Source of the DNA: Streptomyces exfoliatus
GTDB taxonomy: Bacteria; Actinomycetota; Actinomycetes; Streptomycetales; Streptomycetaceae
DNA length: 64,000 nucleotides
Assembly: GCF_000725545.1 (NCBI RefSeq)
Contig: NZ_JNZP01000029.1
Location: forward strand, 171,667 to 235,666
Direction of reading: 5' to 3'
The position numbers and the translations under genes were made by a program. Shown piece after piece: positions 27,307 through 36,377 of the stretch. The notes under the pieces were generated by a model. It ran no database searches. It had not been told where the DNA came from and saw only the letters and a program-made list of their open reading frames with translations. Position 1 is the first letter of the stretch, and the number at the start of each line of letters is the position of its first letter.

Positions 27307-28509
27307 ATGACCACCACCGCGCGCCCCGCGCACATCGCCATGTTCTCCATCGCCGCCCACGGCCACGTCAACCCCAGCCTCGACGTCATCCGCGAGCTCG
27401 TCGACCGGGGCCACCGCGTCAGCTACGCCGTCCCCGCGTCCTTCGCCGAGAAGGTCGCGGCGACCGGGGCGACCCCCGTCGTCTACACCTCGATCCTCCC
27501 GACCGACGACGACCCCGACGCCTGGGGCACCGAACTCATCGACAACCTCGAACCGTTCCTGAACGACGCCGTGCAGGCACTCCCCCAGCTCGCCGCGGCC
27601 TTCGACGCGGACCGGCCGGACCTCGTGCTCCACGACATCACCTCCTATCCGGCCCCCGTCCTCGCCCACACCTGGGGCGTCCCCGCCCTCTCCCTGTGGC
27701 CGAACCTCGTGCCGTGGGAGGGGTACGAGGAGGAGGTCGCCGAGCCGATGACCGCCGAGCTCAAGGCCTCACCGCGCGGCAAGGCGTACTACGCGCGGTT
27801 CGAGGCCTGGCTCGCCGAACACGGCCTCGACACCGAACCGGACAGGTTCGTCGCACGCCCGCGCCGCGCGCTCGTCCTCATCCCGAAGGCGCTCCAGCCG
27901 CAGGCGGACCGCGTCGACGAGACCGTCTACACCTTCGTCGGCGCCTGCCAGGGCGAGCGCGCCGAGCAGGGCGCGTGGCAGCGCCCCGCGGACGCGGAGA
28001 AGGTGGTCCTGGTCTCGCTCGGCTCCGCCTTCACCAAGCAGCCCGGCTTCTACCGGGACTGCGTCGAGGCCTTCGCCGGGCTCCCGGGCTGGCACGTCGT
28101 CCTGCAGATCGGCAAGTTCGTCGACCCGGCCGAACTCGGCGCGGTGCCGCCGAACGTCGAAGTGCACTCATGGGTGCCCCAGTTGGAGATCCTGCGGCAG
28201 GCCGACGCGTTCGTGACCCACGCCGGCGCCGGCGGCAGCCAGGAGGGCCTGGCCACGGCCACCCCTATGGTGGCCGTCCCGCAGGCCGTCGACCAGTTCG
28301 GAAACGCCGACATGCTGCGGTCCTTGGGGGTGGCGCGGCACCTGCCGATGGACGAGGTCACCCCCGAGCGGCTGCGGAAGGACGTGCTCGACCTGCTCGG
28401 CGACCCCGAAGTGGCACGCCGGGCGCGGGAGATCCAGGAGTCGATGGCCCACGAGGGCGGGACGCGCCGGGCCGCCGATCTGATCGAGGCGGAACTCGCG
28501 GGGTCCTGA
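27307..28509 (+). CDS. Macrolide glycosyltransferase (OleD/MGT family)
   Basis: A 400-aa GT1 glycosyltransferase very similar to Streptomyces OleD/MgtA, which inactivate macrolides by adding a sugar from a UDP donor. Seen: N-terminal acceptor-domain motif [16 protein letters not shown] with the catalytic-base His, and the C-terminal donor-binding signature from [21 protein letters not shown] through [13 protein letters not shown] role in macrolide self-protection or xenobiotic glycosylation is inferred; no macrolide polyketide synthase lies in this window. ATG 27307 is used rather than GTG 27298, which would lie inside the -10 box. Confidence 0.93.
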   Translation: MTTTARPAHIAMFSIAAHGHVNPSLDVIRELVDRGHRVSYAVPASFAEKVAATGATPVVYTSILPTDDDPDAWGTELIDNLEPFLNDAVQALPQLAAAFDADRPDLVLHDITSYPAPVLAHTWGVPALSLWPNLVPWEGYEEEVAEPMTAELKASPRGKAYYARFEAWLAEHGLDTEPDRFVARPRRALVLIPKALQPQADRVDETVYTFVGACQGERAEQGAWQRPADAEKVVLVSLGSAFTKQPGFYRDCVEAFAGLPGWHVVLQIGKFVDPAELGAVPPNVEVHSWVPQLEILRQADAFVTHAGAGGSQEGLATATPMVAVPQAVDQFGNADMLRSLGVARHLPMDEVTPERLRKDVLDLLGDPEVARRAREIQESMAHEGGTRRAADLIEAELAGS

Positions 28510-28602
28510 CGGGGACGGCGTGCGACCGGTGGGCGCGAGGGCACGGCGCGGCCCGTCACCCCTTCTCGTACGAGAGGGGGACGACGGGGCGCGCCGGCGG
28601 GG

Positions 28603-30939
28603 TCAGACCACGGCGCCCGAACGGTCCCGGTCCGCGCCTGCCCGCCGCCCCGGCCCCGAGCCTCCGCCGACGGCCGGGGTCCTGACCGGCCGCCGGGTCT
28701 CCAGCGCCACGGCCAGCGGCATCGCGGTGAACACGGTGGACGCCATGCCCAGGACGACGCCCGCGAGCAGCGCGACGGAGAAGTCGGTGAGCGAGTCACC
28801 GCCCAGGACCGCGAGCGCCACCAGGACGAAGAGCGCCCCCATCCCGGTGTTGACCGTACGGGGCAGGGTCTGGGCGACGGCCCGGTCGGCGAGGTCGGGA
28901 AGCCCGACGCCCCCGCCGCGGCGCCGGAGTTCCCGCAGCCGGTCGAGCACGACGACGGAGTCGTTGACCGAATAGCCGACGACGGTCAGGAGCGCGGCGA
29001 GGAAGACGCTGTCCACCGGCTTGCCGAGCCAGGCGAACAGACCCACCACGAGCAGCACGTCCTGGGCCATCGCCGCCACCGCCGCCGTCGCGTACGTCCA
29101 GCGGAACCGCACCGTCAGATAGAGGAGCTGGGCCGCCACCGCGAGGCCGAGCGCGAGCAGCGCGTGGGTGCGCAGCTCGCCACCCAGGCTCGGGCCGATC
29201 AGGTCGTCGCGCGTCACCTCCACGGGGCCGGCGACCCGGGTGAGCGCCTCCCGGATCTCGTCCTGTTCGTCGTCCCCCGTCTCCCGGACCCGTACCGACA
29301 CGTCCTCGCCGTCGGACCCGCCACCGTCGCCCGTCGTCCGCACGACCGCGTCAGGGAAGCCCGCCGCGGCGATCGCCTCGCGTGCCGCGTCGGCGTCGAC
29401 CGGGCGCTCGGCCGCGTACTGGACGACCCGGCCGCCGGTGAACTCGACGCCGAACTCCAGGCCCCGGACGCCGATGCCGGCGAGTGCCGCCATCAGGAGC
29501 CCGGCGCAGGACATCAGCCAGCGGCGCCGGTGGGTCATCAGCCGGGGGACCCGCCGGGTCAGCCGGGTCCGCAACCGGCCGAGGCCCGCGATGCCGGTGA
29601 CGGGCGGCCGGTGGCGCACCGCGCGCAGCCGCAGTGCCAGATCGGCGAGGAGCCGGGTGATCACCATCGCGGTGAGCAGCGAGGTCACGACACCGATCGC
29701 GAGGGTCACGCCGAAGCCCTTGACCGGGCCCGTCGCGAAGACGAACAGCAGGCCGGCCGCGAGCAGGGTCGTGATGTGGGAGTCCGCGACCGCGCTCCAC
29801 ACCTTGTCGAACGCCGTCGCCAACGGACGCCGGGGATCACGCCCGGCGGTCCGGCCGAGCGCCGCGTACTCCTCCCTCGCCCGTTCGAAGACGAGGACGT
29901 TCGCGTCGACGGCGATGCCGACGGCCAGGACGAAGCCGGCCAGGCCGGGCAGCGTGAGTGTGGCCCCCAGGGCGACCACGGCGGCGTACGAGACCAGCCC
30001 GTAGAGGAGGAGGGCGACCGTGGCGAGGACGCCGAGGAGCCGGTAGACCACCATGACGAAGAGTCCGGTGCAGGCGAGGCCGATCAGCGCGGCCAGGGCG
30101 CTCGCCCGGATCGCCTCGGCGCCGAGCGTCGGTCCCACGGTGCTCTGTTCGACCGTCGTCACCGGGACGGGCAGCGCGCCGCCCTCCACGAGCGCCGCGA
30201 GATCACGGGCCTCCTGGGCGGAGAACCCGCCGGTGATCTGCGCGGAGCCGCCGCCGATGCCGGCGCCGCAGGGGACGCCGGACTGCATGCCGGGCGCGGA
30301 GACGACCCGGTCGTCGAGCACGATCGCGACCCTGCGCGCCGGGTCGGCGGGCGCCGCGCAGGCCGCGTCGCCGGTCAGCTCGGCCCAGGTGCCGGCGGCG
30401 CGGTCGCGGAAGGAGAGGTCGACCGTCCAGCCCCGGCCGTTCGTGGTGTCGAGGACGGCGTCGGCGCTCTCGACGCCGTCACCCGTGAGCGCGGGCGCGG
30501 CGAGGGCGAGGAGGCGTCCCGGCGCGTCGGGGTCGGCGAGGACGCGCGTCCCGTCCGGCGCGGCCGGTCCCGCGGGTCCCCGGGCCTCGCCGGTGACGGC
30601 GTGGAAGGTGAGCTGCGCCGTACGGCCGATGACGTCGGCGGCCTGGCGCGGGTCGCGGAGCCCGGGGAGTTCGATGACGATGCGCCGTTCGCCCGAGCGG
30701 GCGAGCGACGGTTCCGCGACGCCGAGGCCGTCGACGCGCTTGCGGAGCACCTCCAGGGCGCGGTCGGTGGCGGCGGCGTCCGCACGGGTGGCGGGTCCGT
30801 CCTCGGTCTGCAGGACGATACGGGTTCCGCCGCGGAGGTCGAGTCCGAGACGGGGCGGGGTGGTCAGGGTGATCCAGAGGGAGAGCGCGACGACGGCGAG
30901 CGCGAGCAGCGCGCGCCAGAGCGCGGAACGAGAGGTCAC
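28603..30939 (-). CDS. SecDF fusion protein (protein translocase accessory subunit)
   Basis: A 778-aa membrane protein in which SecD-like (N-terminal) and SecF-like (C-terminal) halves are fused. SecD signs: LGLDLRGGTRIVLQ near residue 30, the P1 periplasmic region and VLAVGIAVDANVLVFER. SecF signs: LEFGVEFTGGRVVQY and TVVGYSVNDSVVVLDRLREL. About twelve membrane helices in two groups of six are expected. It uses the proton motive force to help pull exported proteins out of the Sec channel. Streptomyces normally has separate secD and secF, so this is probably an additional paralogue. GTG start with GGAG five bases upstream. Confidence 0.9.
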   Translation of the reverse strand: MTSRSALWRALLALAVVALSLWITLTTPPRLGLDLRGGTRIVLQTEDGPATRADAAATDRALEVLRKRVDGLGVAEPSLARSGERRIVIELPGLRDPRQAADVIGRTAQLTFHAVTGEARGPAGPAAPDGTRVLADPDAPGRLLALAAPALTGDGVESADAVLDTTNGRGWTVDLSFRDRAAGTWAELTGDAACAAPADPARRVAIVLDDRVVSAPGMQSGVPCGAGIGGGSAQITGGFSAQEARDLAALVEGGALPVPVTTVEQSTVGPTLGAEAIRASALAALIGLACTGLFVMVVYRLLGVLATVALLLYGLVSYAAVVALGATLTLPGLAGFVLAVGIAVDANVLVFERAREEYAALGRTAGRDPRRPLATAFDKVWSAVADSHITTLLAAGLLFVFATGPVKGFGVTLAIGVVTSLLTAMVITRLLADLALRLRAVRHRPPVTGIAGLGRLRTRLTRRVPRLMTHRRRWLMSCAGLLMAALAGIGVRGLEFGVEFTGGRVVQYAAERPVDADAAREAIAAAGFPDAVVRTTGDGGGSDGEDVSVRVRETGDDEQDEIREALTRVAGPVEVTRDDLIGPSLGGELRTHALLALGLAVAAQLLYLTVRFRWTYATAAVAAMAQDVLLVVGLFAWLGKPVDSVFLAALLTVVGYSVNDSVVVLDRLRELRRRGGGVGLPDLADRAVAQTLPRTVNTGMGALFVLVALAVLGGDSLTDFSVALLAGVVLGMASTVFTAMPLAVALETRRPVRTPAVGGGSGPGRRAGADRDRSGAVV

Positions 30940-31085
30940 GGGTACTCCACGGGCAGCGCACGGCGACGGCGCGCGTCCACGCGGAGGGTGGGAACGCTCG
31001 TCGGCCGTGCCGGACGTACGGTCGGATGCGCGTCGTCGACCGGTCCGGGGCATGCCGGGGGCCCGGACGGCGACGCGGGGGAACG

Positions 31086-31514
31086 TCAGCTGTGCCGGGC
31101 GGAGGGAGGGCCGCGGGGAGCGCGCGGTGCGCGGGGTCCGGCGGGGGGCGCGCGCTCCCGGCGGGGGTCGCCGGCGAGGACGCCTCGCGCGGGTACGGAC
31201 AGGTCGGCGGGAACGACGGTGGTGGCCGGGGGCGTTCCGGGGAACCGCAGGGGGTTCTCGACGGCGGCCGGGAGTCGTACGACGGCGGTGGGCGCGAAGT
31301 GCGGCTCGGGCGACGAGGCCCGCGCGGGGCCGTGAGGCGGGCTGTTCCCGGGAGCGTGGTGCGCGGCGCCGGGGGCGGCCGGGAAGGCGGCGGTGACTGG
31401 GTGGGGCGTCGGGGCGAAGTCCTGCGTCGCCGGTGCCGGGAGCACGAGCAGGGACCAGACCGCGCAGAGCAGCGCGGGCAGCAGGGTCGCGAGTCGCCGG
31501 GCCGAACGTCCCAC
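31086..31514 (-). CDS. Small proline-rich exported or membrane-anchored protein
   Basis: A 142-aa protein with an N-terminal hydrophobic segment (LLPALLCAVWSLLVLPAPA, about residues 12-30) after basic residues, then a Pro/Ala/Arg-rich extracytoplasmic part. It was accepted because GTG 31514 has GGAGGGG at ideal distance and the signal-like N-terminus is well formed. It lies upstream of the SecDF gene on the same strand (146-bp gap). No known domain was recognised, and the arginine/proline-rich tail could be a poorly constrained sequence. Confidence 0.5.
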   Translation of the reverse strand: MGRSARRLATLLPALLCAVWSLLVLPAPATQDFAPTPHPVTAAFPAAPGAAHHAPGNSPPHGPARASSPEPHFAPTAVVRLPAAVENPLRFPGTPPATTVVPADLSVPARGVLAGDPRRERAPPAGPRAPRAPRGPPSARHS

Positions 31515-31701
31515 CGCCCCTCCCCTCCCCGATCCGCCTGTGGGGCCCAGCCTAGACCGGGAGGCAAGGCCGCCGGCCACCGGGCCGCTCGGCCACGGCT
31601 GTTGGGTACGACAGCTGAGTACGCGTGCTCATGCGGGGCGGGGCGCGGTCTCGCACGATGGGCGGGTCAGTGCTTCGTCCTCGGATCCAGGGGGCCCGCC
31701 C

Positions 31702-32364
31702 GTGCTCAGCCGTATCGCCGCCCATGTCGTCCCGTTCTTCGGGCGGCTCACCGTCACCACCGACCCCGGAGCCCGGATCGAGCCCGGCAGCATCCTGGTC
31801 GTGAACCACACCTCGACGGCCGACCCGGCACTCGTCCTCGCCGCGCTCCGCAAGCGGCTGGCCGTCGAGCCGGTCCTGCTCGCCACCGCCGGGCTCTGGC
31901 GGGTCCCGCTGCTCGGCCGGGCCCTGACCCGCGAGGGCCACGTGCCCGTCCACCGCAACTCGGCGCACGCGGCCGCCGCCCTCGACCACGCCGCCGTCGC
32001 CCTCGCCTCGGGCCGGCACGTGATGCTGTACGCCGAGGGCCGCATCCCGCCGCGTCCGGACTCCGCCGAGAATCCGCCGGAGGCGTTCCGCACCGGCCTC
32101 GCCCGGCTGGCCGGTGTCACCGGGGCGCAGGTGGTGCCGATCGGTCAGGCCGGTGCCCGCCGGATCACCTCCGGCGGGCGCGTGAAGCAGATCGCGGGCG
32201 TGCTCACGGCACCCGTACGCAGGCCGTGCCTTCATGTCCACATCGGGACTCCGCTCCGGCTGCCGGACGACGTGGCCGCCGCGACGGCGCTGGCCCACGG
32301 GGCGGTCACGGAGGCATGGCGTACGGCGGCCGGGGCACTGGGCGAGCCCTCCGCGCGCGGCTGA
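31702..32364 (+). CDS. PlsC-like 1-acylglycerol-3-phosphate acyltransferase
   Basis: A 220-aa acyltransferase. The catalytic NHxxxxD motif is NHTSTAD (Asn35, His36, Asp41), and the glycerophosphate-binding EGR motif appears as YAEGRIPP. Its role would be phospholipid synthesis or lipid remodelling at the membrane. The GTG at 31702 with AGGGGG upstream was chosen; the frame extends to 31393 but that part has no family similarity. Confidence 0.85.
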   Translation: MLSRIAAHVVPFFGRLTVTTDPGARIEPGSILVVNHTSTADPALVLAALRKRLAVEPVLLATAGLWRVPLLGRALTREGHVPVHRNSAHAAAALDHAAVALASGRHVMLYAEGRIPPRPDSAENPPEAFRTGLARLAGVTGAQVVPIGQAGARRITSGGRVKQIAGVLTAPVRRPCLHVHIGTPLRLPDDVAAATALAHGAVTEAWRTAAGALGEPSARG

Positions 32365-32548
32365 CCGGCGAAGCCCCGTCGCCGGGGTCGCCGCCGGGTC
32401 ACACTCGGCGCGAGGCGCCGTACGACGTCGGGCGTTCACCTCCGGACCGCCCGGGAGTCACGCCGAGGACTCCCGCTGTTACCGAACGGCGTTCTACGAT
32501 GCGCTGGTTGGGCGTGAGCACGTGCAACGGGCGTCAGGGGGAGGCGCG

Positions 32549-33286
32549 ATGGCGGAACGACCCGTACGAGCGTGGGACCGGGTGCCGGAGGACATGCCCG
32601 GCGGGGTCCCTCGGGACCTGCCGGGCGGAGTGGAGCTGTACCACCTGAGGCCCGACGGCGGCATCCTGCTCGCCGACCGGGAGGGCCGCAGGGAACTGGG
32701 ACCGGAGCGGGAGTTCCTGCGGTTCATCGACGACGGGCAGTTCGCCCACTATCTGGTGGGGGACGCGGCCACCTCGCCCGAGCGGCCGTCCAACGCCACC
32801 GTCAAACTCGGGGTCGTGGGCCCGCGCAGCGCCTTCACCCCGCACGCGCACGGCGGGGAGCACTTCGTCCTCAGCCTCGGCCACGCCGCCTGCGGGCTGT
32901 ACGACGAGGCCCGGGCACGCGTCGTCGACGTCCCGCTCGTGCCGGGCATGCTGATCCGGATCCCGGAGATGATGCCGCACTCCTTCGCCAACCGCTCCGA
33001 CGTACCGCTGACGATCCTGGCCGCGAACACCGGCTACGGGATCGATCACGAGGACTACGCGATCACCGCGGCCGAGGCCGAGCGGCGGGCGGAGGCGCCC
33101 GCAGGCGGCCCAGGCGGCGGCACCGCCCTGGCCGCCGGGGCGCTCACCGACCACCGGGCCCTGGCCGCCGCGCTCCGCGACATCGAGCGCGCCCAGCGGG
33201 TCCGCGGCATCGCCGCCACGACGGTCCGGGAACGGCTGGCCGCCCGGCTGCGCCGGATGGCCTCCGCCCTGGAGGTGCCCAGGTGA
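32549..33286 (+). CDS. Cupin-domain protein heading a seven-gene operon
   Basis: A 245-aa protein with a central cupin beta-barrel (about residues 85-165). Metal-ligand candidates are HAHGGEH (cupin motif 1) and the His of MPHSFAN (motif 2), after the P-rich GMLIRIPEMMPHSF segment. The N-terminal half is a separate region of about 80 residues; the C-terminus is a basic helical tail. ATG 32549 follows GGGGGAGG. Its TGA overlaps the next GTG, so it is coupled to the zinc-ribbon genes. The chemistry is unknown: sensor, dioxygenase and isomerase are all possible. Confidence 0.85.
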   Translation: MAERPVRAWDRVPEDMPGGVPRDLPGGVELYHLRPDGGILLADREGRRELGPEREFLRFIDDGQFAHYLVGDAATSPERPSNATVKLGVVGPRSAFTPHAHGGEHFVLSLGHAACGLYDEARARVVDVPLVPGMLIRIPEMMPHSFANRSDVPLTILAANTGYGIDHEDYAITAAEAERRAEAPAGGPGGGTALAAGALTDHRALAAALRDIERAQRVRGIAATTVRERLAARLRRMASALEVPR

Positions 33287-34335
33287 TCTGCCCGCACTGC
33301 GAACGCAGCCTGCTCCGCAGGGAGCGCACCGGCAACCGCTGCTCCCACTGCCACCGCTCGTACGCGCTCGACCCCAAGACCAACCCGCTCGGTCTCAACG
33401 ACCTCCGGGTGCGCCGGATCACCACCGCGCTCACCGACGGGGGCCGCGTCCGGATCACACCGGACCAGCTCTGGTACGCCCTGTCCCGCAAGCGCCTCCG
33501 GGACGACGCGTTCGCGCCGGGCTGCGTCGGTCCGGCGGTCGGAGTGGCCGTCATCGCCACCATCGCGGCCGCCGTCAGCGAGGTCCCGCAGGTGCTGTTC
33601 CTCACCGCCGTCATGCTGCTCGTCGCCCTGGGCATCGCCGCGGCCCGAGCCGCGGGGGTCGGGAAGGGCATCCCGACCGTCCCCCGCGAGGCCTTCCCGG
33701 CCCAGGTGCTCGCCGAGTGGCGGAAGGTGTACGGAGCCCTGCCGGCCGGTGTGCTGGACGCCGGGGACTCCGCCGGGGCCGGGGCGGCGGAGCCGGGCGC
33801 CGTCTTCGGGGTCCTCGTCTGCCCCGACCCCGCCGTCCTGGCCTTCCTCGTCGCCGACGGGCTGCCCGCCCGGTACGGCCTGGTCCCCGCCCGGAGCCCC
33901 GAGGAGGCCCGCGCGGTGCCGTCGAGCGGTCCGGTACTGGTGCTCCGCGACATCGACGCGTACGGCGAACTCCTCGTCCTGCGGGTCCGGGACGCCCTGC
34001 CGGGCCGTACCGTCGTCGACGCCGCACCGCCGCTGCGTACGGTACGGGCCCTGCCGCAGGCCGTTCCGTACCGGGAATCGGGGCGGAGGCCCGGCGCGGA
34101 GGACATGCGGCTCCTCGCCGGACTCGGCACGTTCACCCCCGAGGAACTGAAGTGGCTCGCGAAGGGCTGGCGGTTCCCGCTCGTCGGGCTGCCGCCCGCC
34201 CGGCTGCTCACCGTCGTCGAGCGGGTCGCGGGACAGCTCACGCGCGGGCTCGACGCCGACCGGCGGCGCGCCGCCGACCTGGGCTTCCTGACCTGGCCGG
34301 ACACGGCGGCACCCGACCTGGCGGGTGACCGGTGA
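33283..34335 (+). CDS. Zinc-ribbon membrane protein, paralogue 1
   Basis: A 350-aa protein. The N-terminus is a treble-clef-like zinc ribbon, CPHC...CSHC (residues 3-6 and about 20-23), ending in RSYALDPKTNPLGLNDLRVRR. Two adjacent hydrophobic segments lie near residues 78-120. The C-terminal ~200 residues contain VFGVLVCPDPAVLAFLVADG, VLVLRDIDAYGELLVL and a terminal GFLTWP. All of these elements recur in the next gene and, except for the ribbon, in the third. GTG overlaps the cupin stop and TGA overlaps the next GTG. No characterised function is recognised. Confidence 0.85.
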   Translation: MICPHCERSLLRRERTGNRCSHCHRSYALDPKTNPLGLNDLRVRRITTALTDGGRVRITPDQLWYALSRKRLRDDAFAPGCVGPAVGVAVIATIAAAVSEVPQVLFLTAVMLLVALGIAAARAAGVGKGIPTVPREAFPAQVLAEWRKVYGALPAGVLDAGDSAGAGAAEPGAVFGVLVCPDPAVLAFLVADGLPARYGLVPARSPEEARAVPSSGPVLVLRDIDAYGELLVLRVRDALPGRTVVDAAPPLRTVRALPQAVPYRESGRRPGAEDMRLLAGLGTFTPEELKWLAKGWRFPLVGLPPARLLTVVERVAGQLTRGLDADRRRAADLGFLTWPDTAAPDLAGDR

Positions 34336-35435
34336 CCTGCCCGCACTGCGCCGCCCGCCTGTTGGCCAAGGAACGGACCGGGCAGGTGTGTTCGCGCTGC
34401 ACCAAGCGGTTCGCGCTCGACCCGAAGATCCACGGCCGGGGCATGAACGACCTCCGGATCCGACGGATCGCCGCGAAGGCCACCGAGGGCGGCCGGCTGC
34501 GGATGACCGTCACCCAGCTCTGGTACCTCAGCCGCACCTACAGCAGCTGCCGGGAGGCGAAGCCCGCCCGCGGGATCAGACCCGGCGTCCGGTGGCTGGT
34601 CGCCCCGCCCCTCGCCCTGCTCCTGCTCTCGACCGGCGCGCTCACCCACGGCCCGCCGGGCACGATCACCGTCACCGCCGTCGCCGTCGTGTTGGTGGCG
34701 GCCTCGGTCATGCGGTACAGGCCCGCCGAAGCCCCCCGGTCGTACATCAGCCCCCCGGAGGGCGAGTTCCGTCAGATGATGGCCGGCCCCTGGCAGGCCG
34801 CCTACCGCAAGCTGCCGCCGGGTGTGGTGGACGACGGCCCGCGCGCCCCGGCACCCCGCGAGGCCCCGGTGGACCGCCCCGAGGCCGTGATCCTCTGTGC
34901 CGACCACGCGGTCGCCGTGTTCCTCCGGGTCAACGGCATCCCCGCGAAACTGAAGGCGCTCCTCGTCGAGGGCCGGCCGTCCGCCGCGCACGAGGCACTC
35001 GTGGACGTCCCCGAGGGGCTGCCGGTCGTGGTGCTCCACGACGCGAGCGCCCTGGGGGCGCTCCTCGCCCCGCTGCTGCGCCAGGCGCACCCGGACAGGG
35101 TCGTGCTGGACGCCGGCCTTCCCGCGGCCGCCGTCCGGACGCGGCGCGGAGCCGTCCACCGGGTCGCGAAGGCGCCCAGGGCGAGCGCCGCGGACCTCCG
35201 TTCCGTCGCGGGCCTGTCCGAGGCGGACGCCGCGTGGCTGGCCCAGGGGTTCTGGAGCCCGATCGCCGCCGTTCCGCCGAGCCGCCTGGAGGCGGTCGTC
35301 ACCGCGGCGGTACGGCAGGCGCTGGCGGCGAGGGCCGCCGAACTCCGCTCCCCCGACGGCTTCCTGACCTGGCCGGCCGAACCGTCGGCGCCGGTCGGCG
35401 AGACATCCCGAACGAAAGGCGCCCCGGCCGGATGA
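34332..35435 (+). CDS. Zinc-ribbon membrane protein, paralogue 2
   Basis: A 367-aa paralogue of the preceding gene. CPHC...CSRC zinc ribbon at residues 3-6 and about 20-23, the same FALDPKIHGRGMNDLRIRR continuation, two hydrophobic segments (about 85-125), then AVILCADHAVAVFLRVNG, VVVLHDASALGALL and a closing GFLTWPAE. It probably forms a complex with paralogue 1, since the genes are tandem and translationally coupled at both ends. The duplicated architecture shows a common origin; no function is assigned. Confidence 0.85.
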   Translation: MTCPHCAARLLAKERTGQVCSRCTKRFALDPKIHGRGMNDLRIRRIAAKATEGGRLRMTVTQLWYLSRTYSSCREAKPARGIRPGVRWLVAPPLALLLLSTGALTHGPPGTITVTAVAVVLVAASVMRYRPAEAPRSYISPPEGEFRQMMAGPWQAAYRKLPPGVVDDGPRAPAPREAPVDRPEAVILCADHAVAVFLRVNGIPAKLKALLVEGRPSAAHEALVDVPEGLPVVVLHDASALGALLAPLLRQAHPDRVVLDAGLPAAAVRTRRGAVHRVAKAPRASAADLRSVAGLSEADAAWLAQGFWSPIAAVPPSRLEAVVTAAVRQALAARAAELRSPDGFLTWPAEPSAPVGETSRTKGAPAG

Positions 35436-36334
35436 GCCAGCGACACCTTCCTCCCGCCGCCCCGGTCGCCCTTCCCGGCCGCCGCCCCGGACACGGCATC
35501 GCCGCCCGGGCGGCCGGCCGGGCCGTCGCCGTGGCCGCGGACCGCGCCGCCGCGCCCGGCGGGCTGCGTTTCACCGAGCGGCAGCTCTACTACGAGACCT
35601 GCCGCGTCCTGAACCCGGGAGCGGCCCTCCTCGGCCGGATCCCCGGCACCCCGGCCCCGGTCCTGCGCCTGCCCGCCTTCACCCGCGCGCTGGACGCCCT
35701 CGGCCGGGAGAACGTCCCGGGTCTCCTCCCTCCACCGGCCGCGCCGCGCATCCCGCATGCGGGCGAACCGTCGGAGCCGGACCTCTACGACTACGGGCTG
35801 CCCCGGCTGCTGATCTGCCAGGACCGCTCGATCGCCGGGATGCTGCTCGCCAACCACGTCCACCTGGAAGCGGCGTGTCCGGTCCTCGCCGCCCCGGACG
35901 CCCTGCCGCTCGACCCGCGACTGCTCGCCGCCCTGGAGCGGGCCGGCGGCGCCACCGTGCACGTCCTGCACGACGCCGGCCCGTCCGGGATCGCGCTCCC
36001 CGCCCGGGTCAGGGCCGGCCTCGGGCCGGTGCCCGGCGTCCGGGTGGTGTCCCTGGGCCTCGTGCCCCGGCACGCGGCAGCCCTGCGCCTGCCCTCCGGC
36101 CGAGGACCGGCTCCCGGACCCGACGCCCTCGCGGACCGGCCCGCCGCCCTGCGGCCACGGGAGACCGCGTGGCTGGCGAGCGGACGGTTCGCCCAGGTGG
36201 CCGCCGTGCCACCGGCCCGGCTCGTCCGCACGGTCCTGCGCCTGACCCGGGGACCACGACCACCCCGCGACTCCCTGTGGAGCGGCCTGCGCGGACTGCG
36301 CGGAACCGGCTTCATGACCTGGCCCGCCGCGTGA
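35432..36334 (+). CDS. Third paralogue: helix-turn-helix/Toprim-like protein without zinc ribbon
   Basis: A 300-aa protein lacking membrane segments and the zinc ribbon but sharing the C-terminal domain of the two preceding proteins (LLICQDRSIAGMLLANHV, TVHVLHDAGPSGIAL, ETAWLASGRF, and the closing GFMTWPAA). Its N-terminal RFTERQLYYETCRVL resembles the winged helix that precedes Toprim in topoisomerase VI A-like proteins, and HDAGPSG resembles the Toprim DxDPSG turn with one acidic residue lost. This is a weak structural guess. The ATG overlaps the previous TGA. Confidence 0.82.
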   Translation: MSQRHLPPAAPVALPGRRPGHGIAARAAGRAVAVAADRAAAPGGLRFTERQLYYETCRVLNPGAALLGRIPGTPAPVLRLPAFTRALDALGRENVPGLLPPPAAPRIPHAGEPSEPDLYDYGLPRLLICQDRSIAGMLLANHVHLEAACPVLAAPDALPLDPRLLAALERAGGATVHVLHDAGPSGIALPARVRAGLGPVPGVRVVSLGLVPRHAAALRLPSGRGPAPGPDALADRPAALRPRETAWLASGRFAQVAAVPPARLVRTVLRLTRGPRPPRDSLWSGLRGLRGTGFMTWPAA

Positions 36335-36377
36335 CCCGCCCCCGGCGCTCCCTTCCACACACCCGAGGTACGCACAC

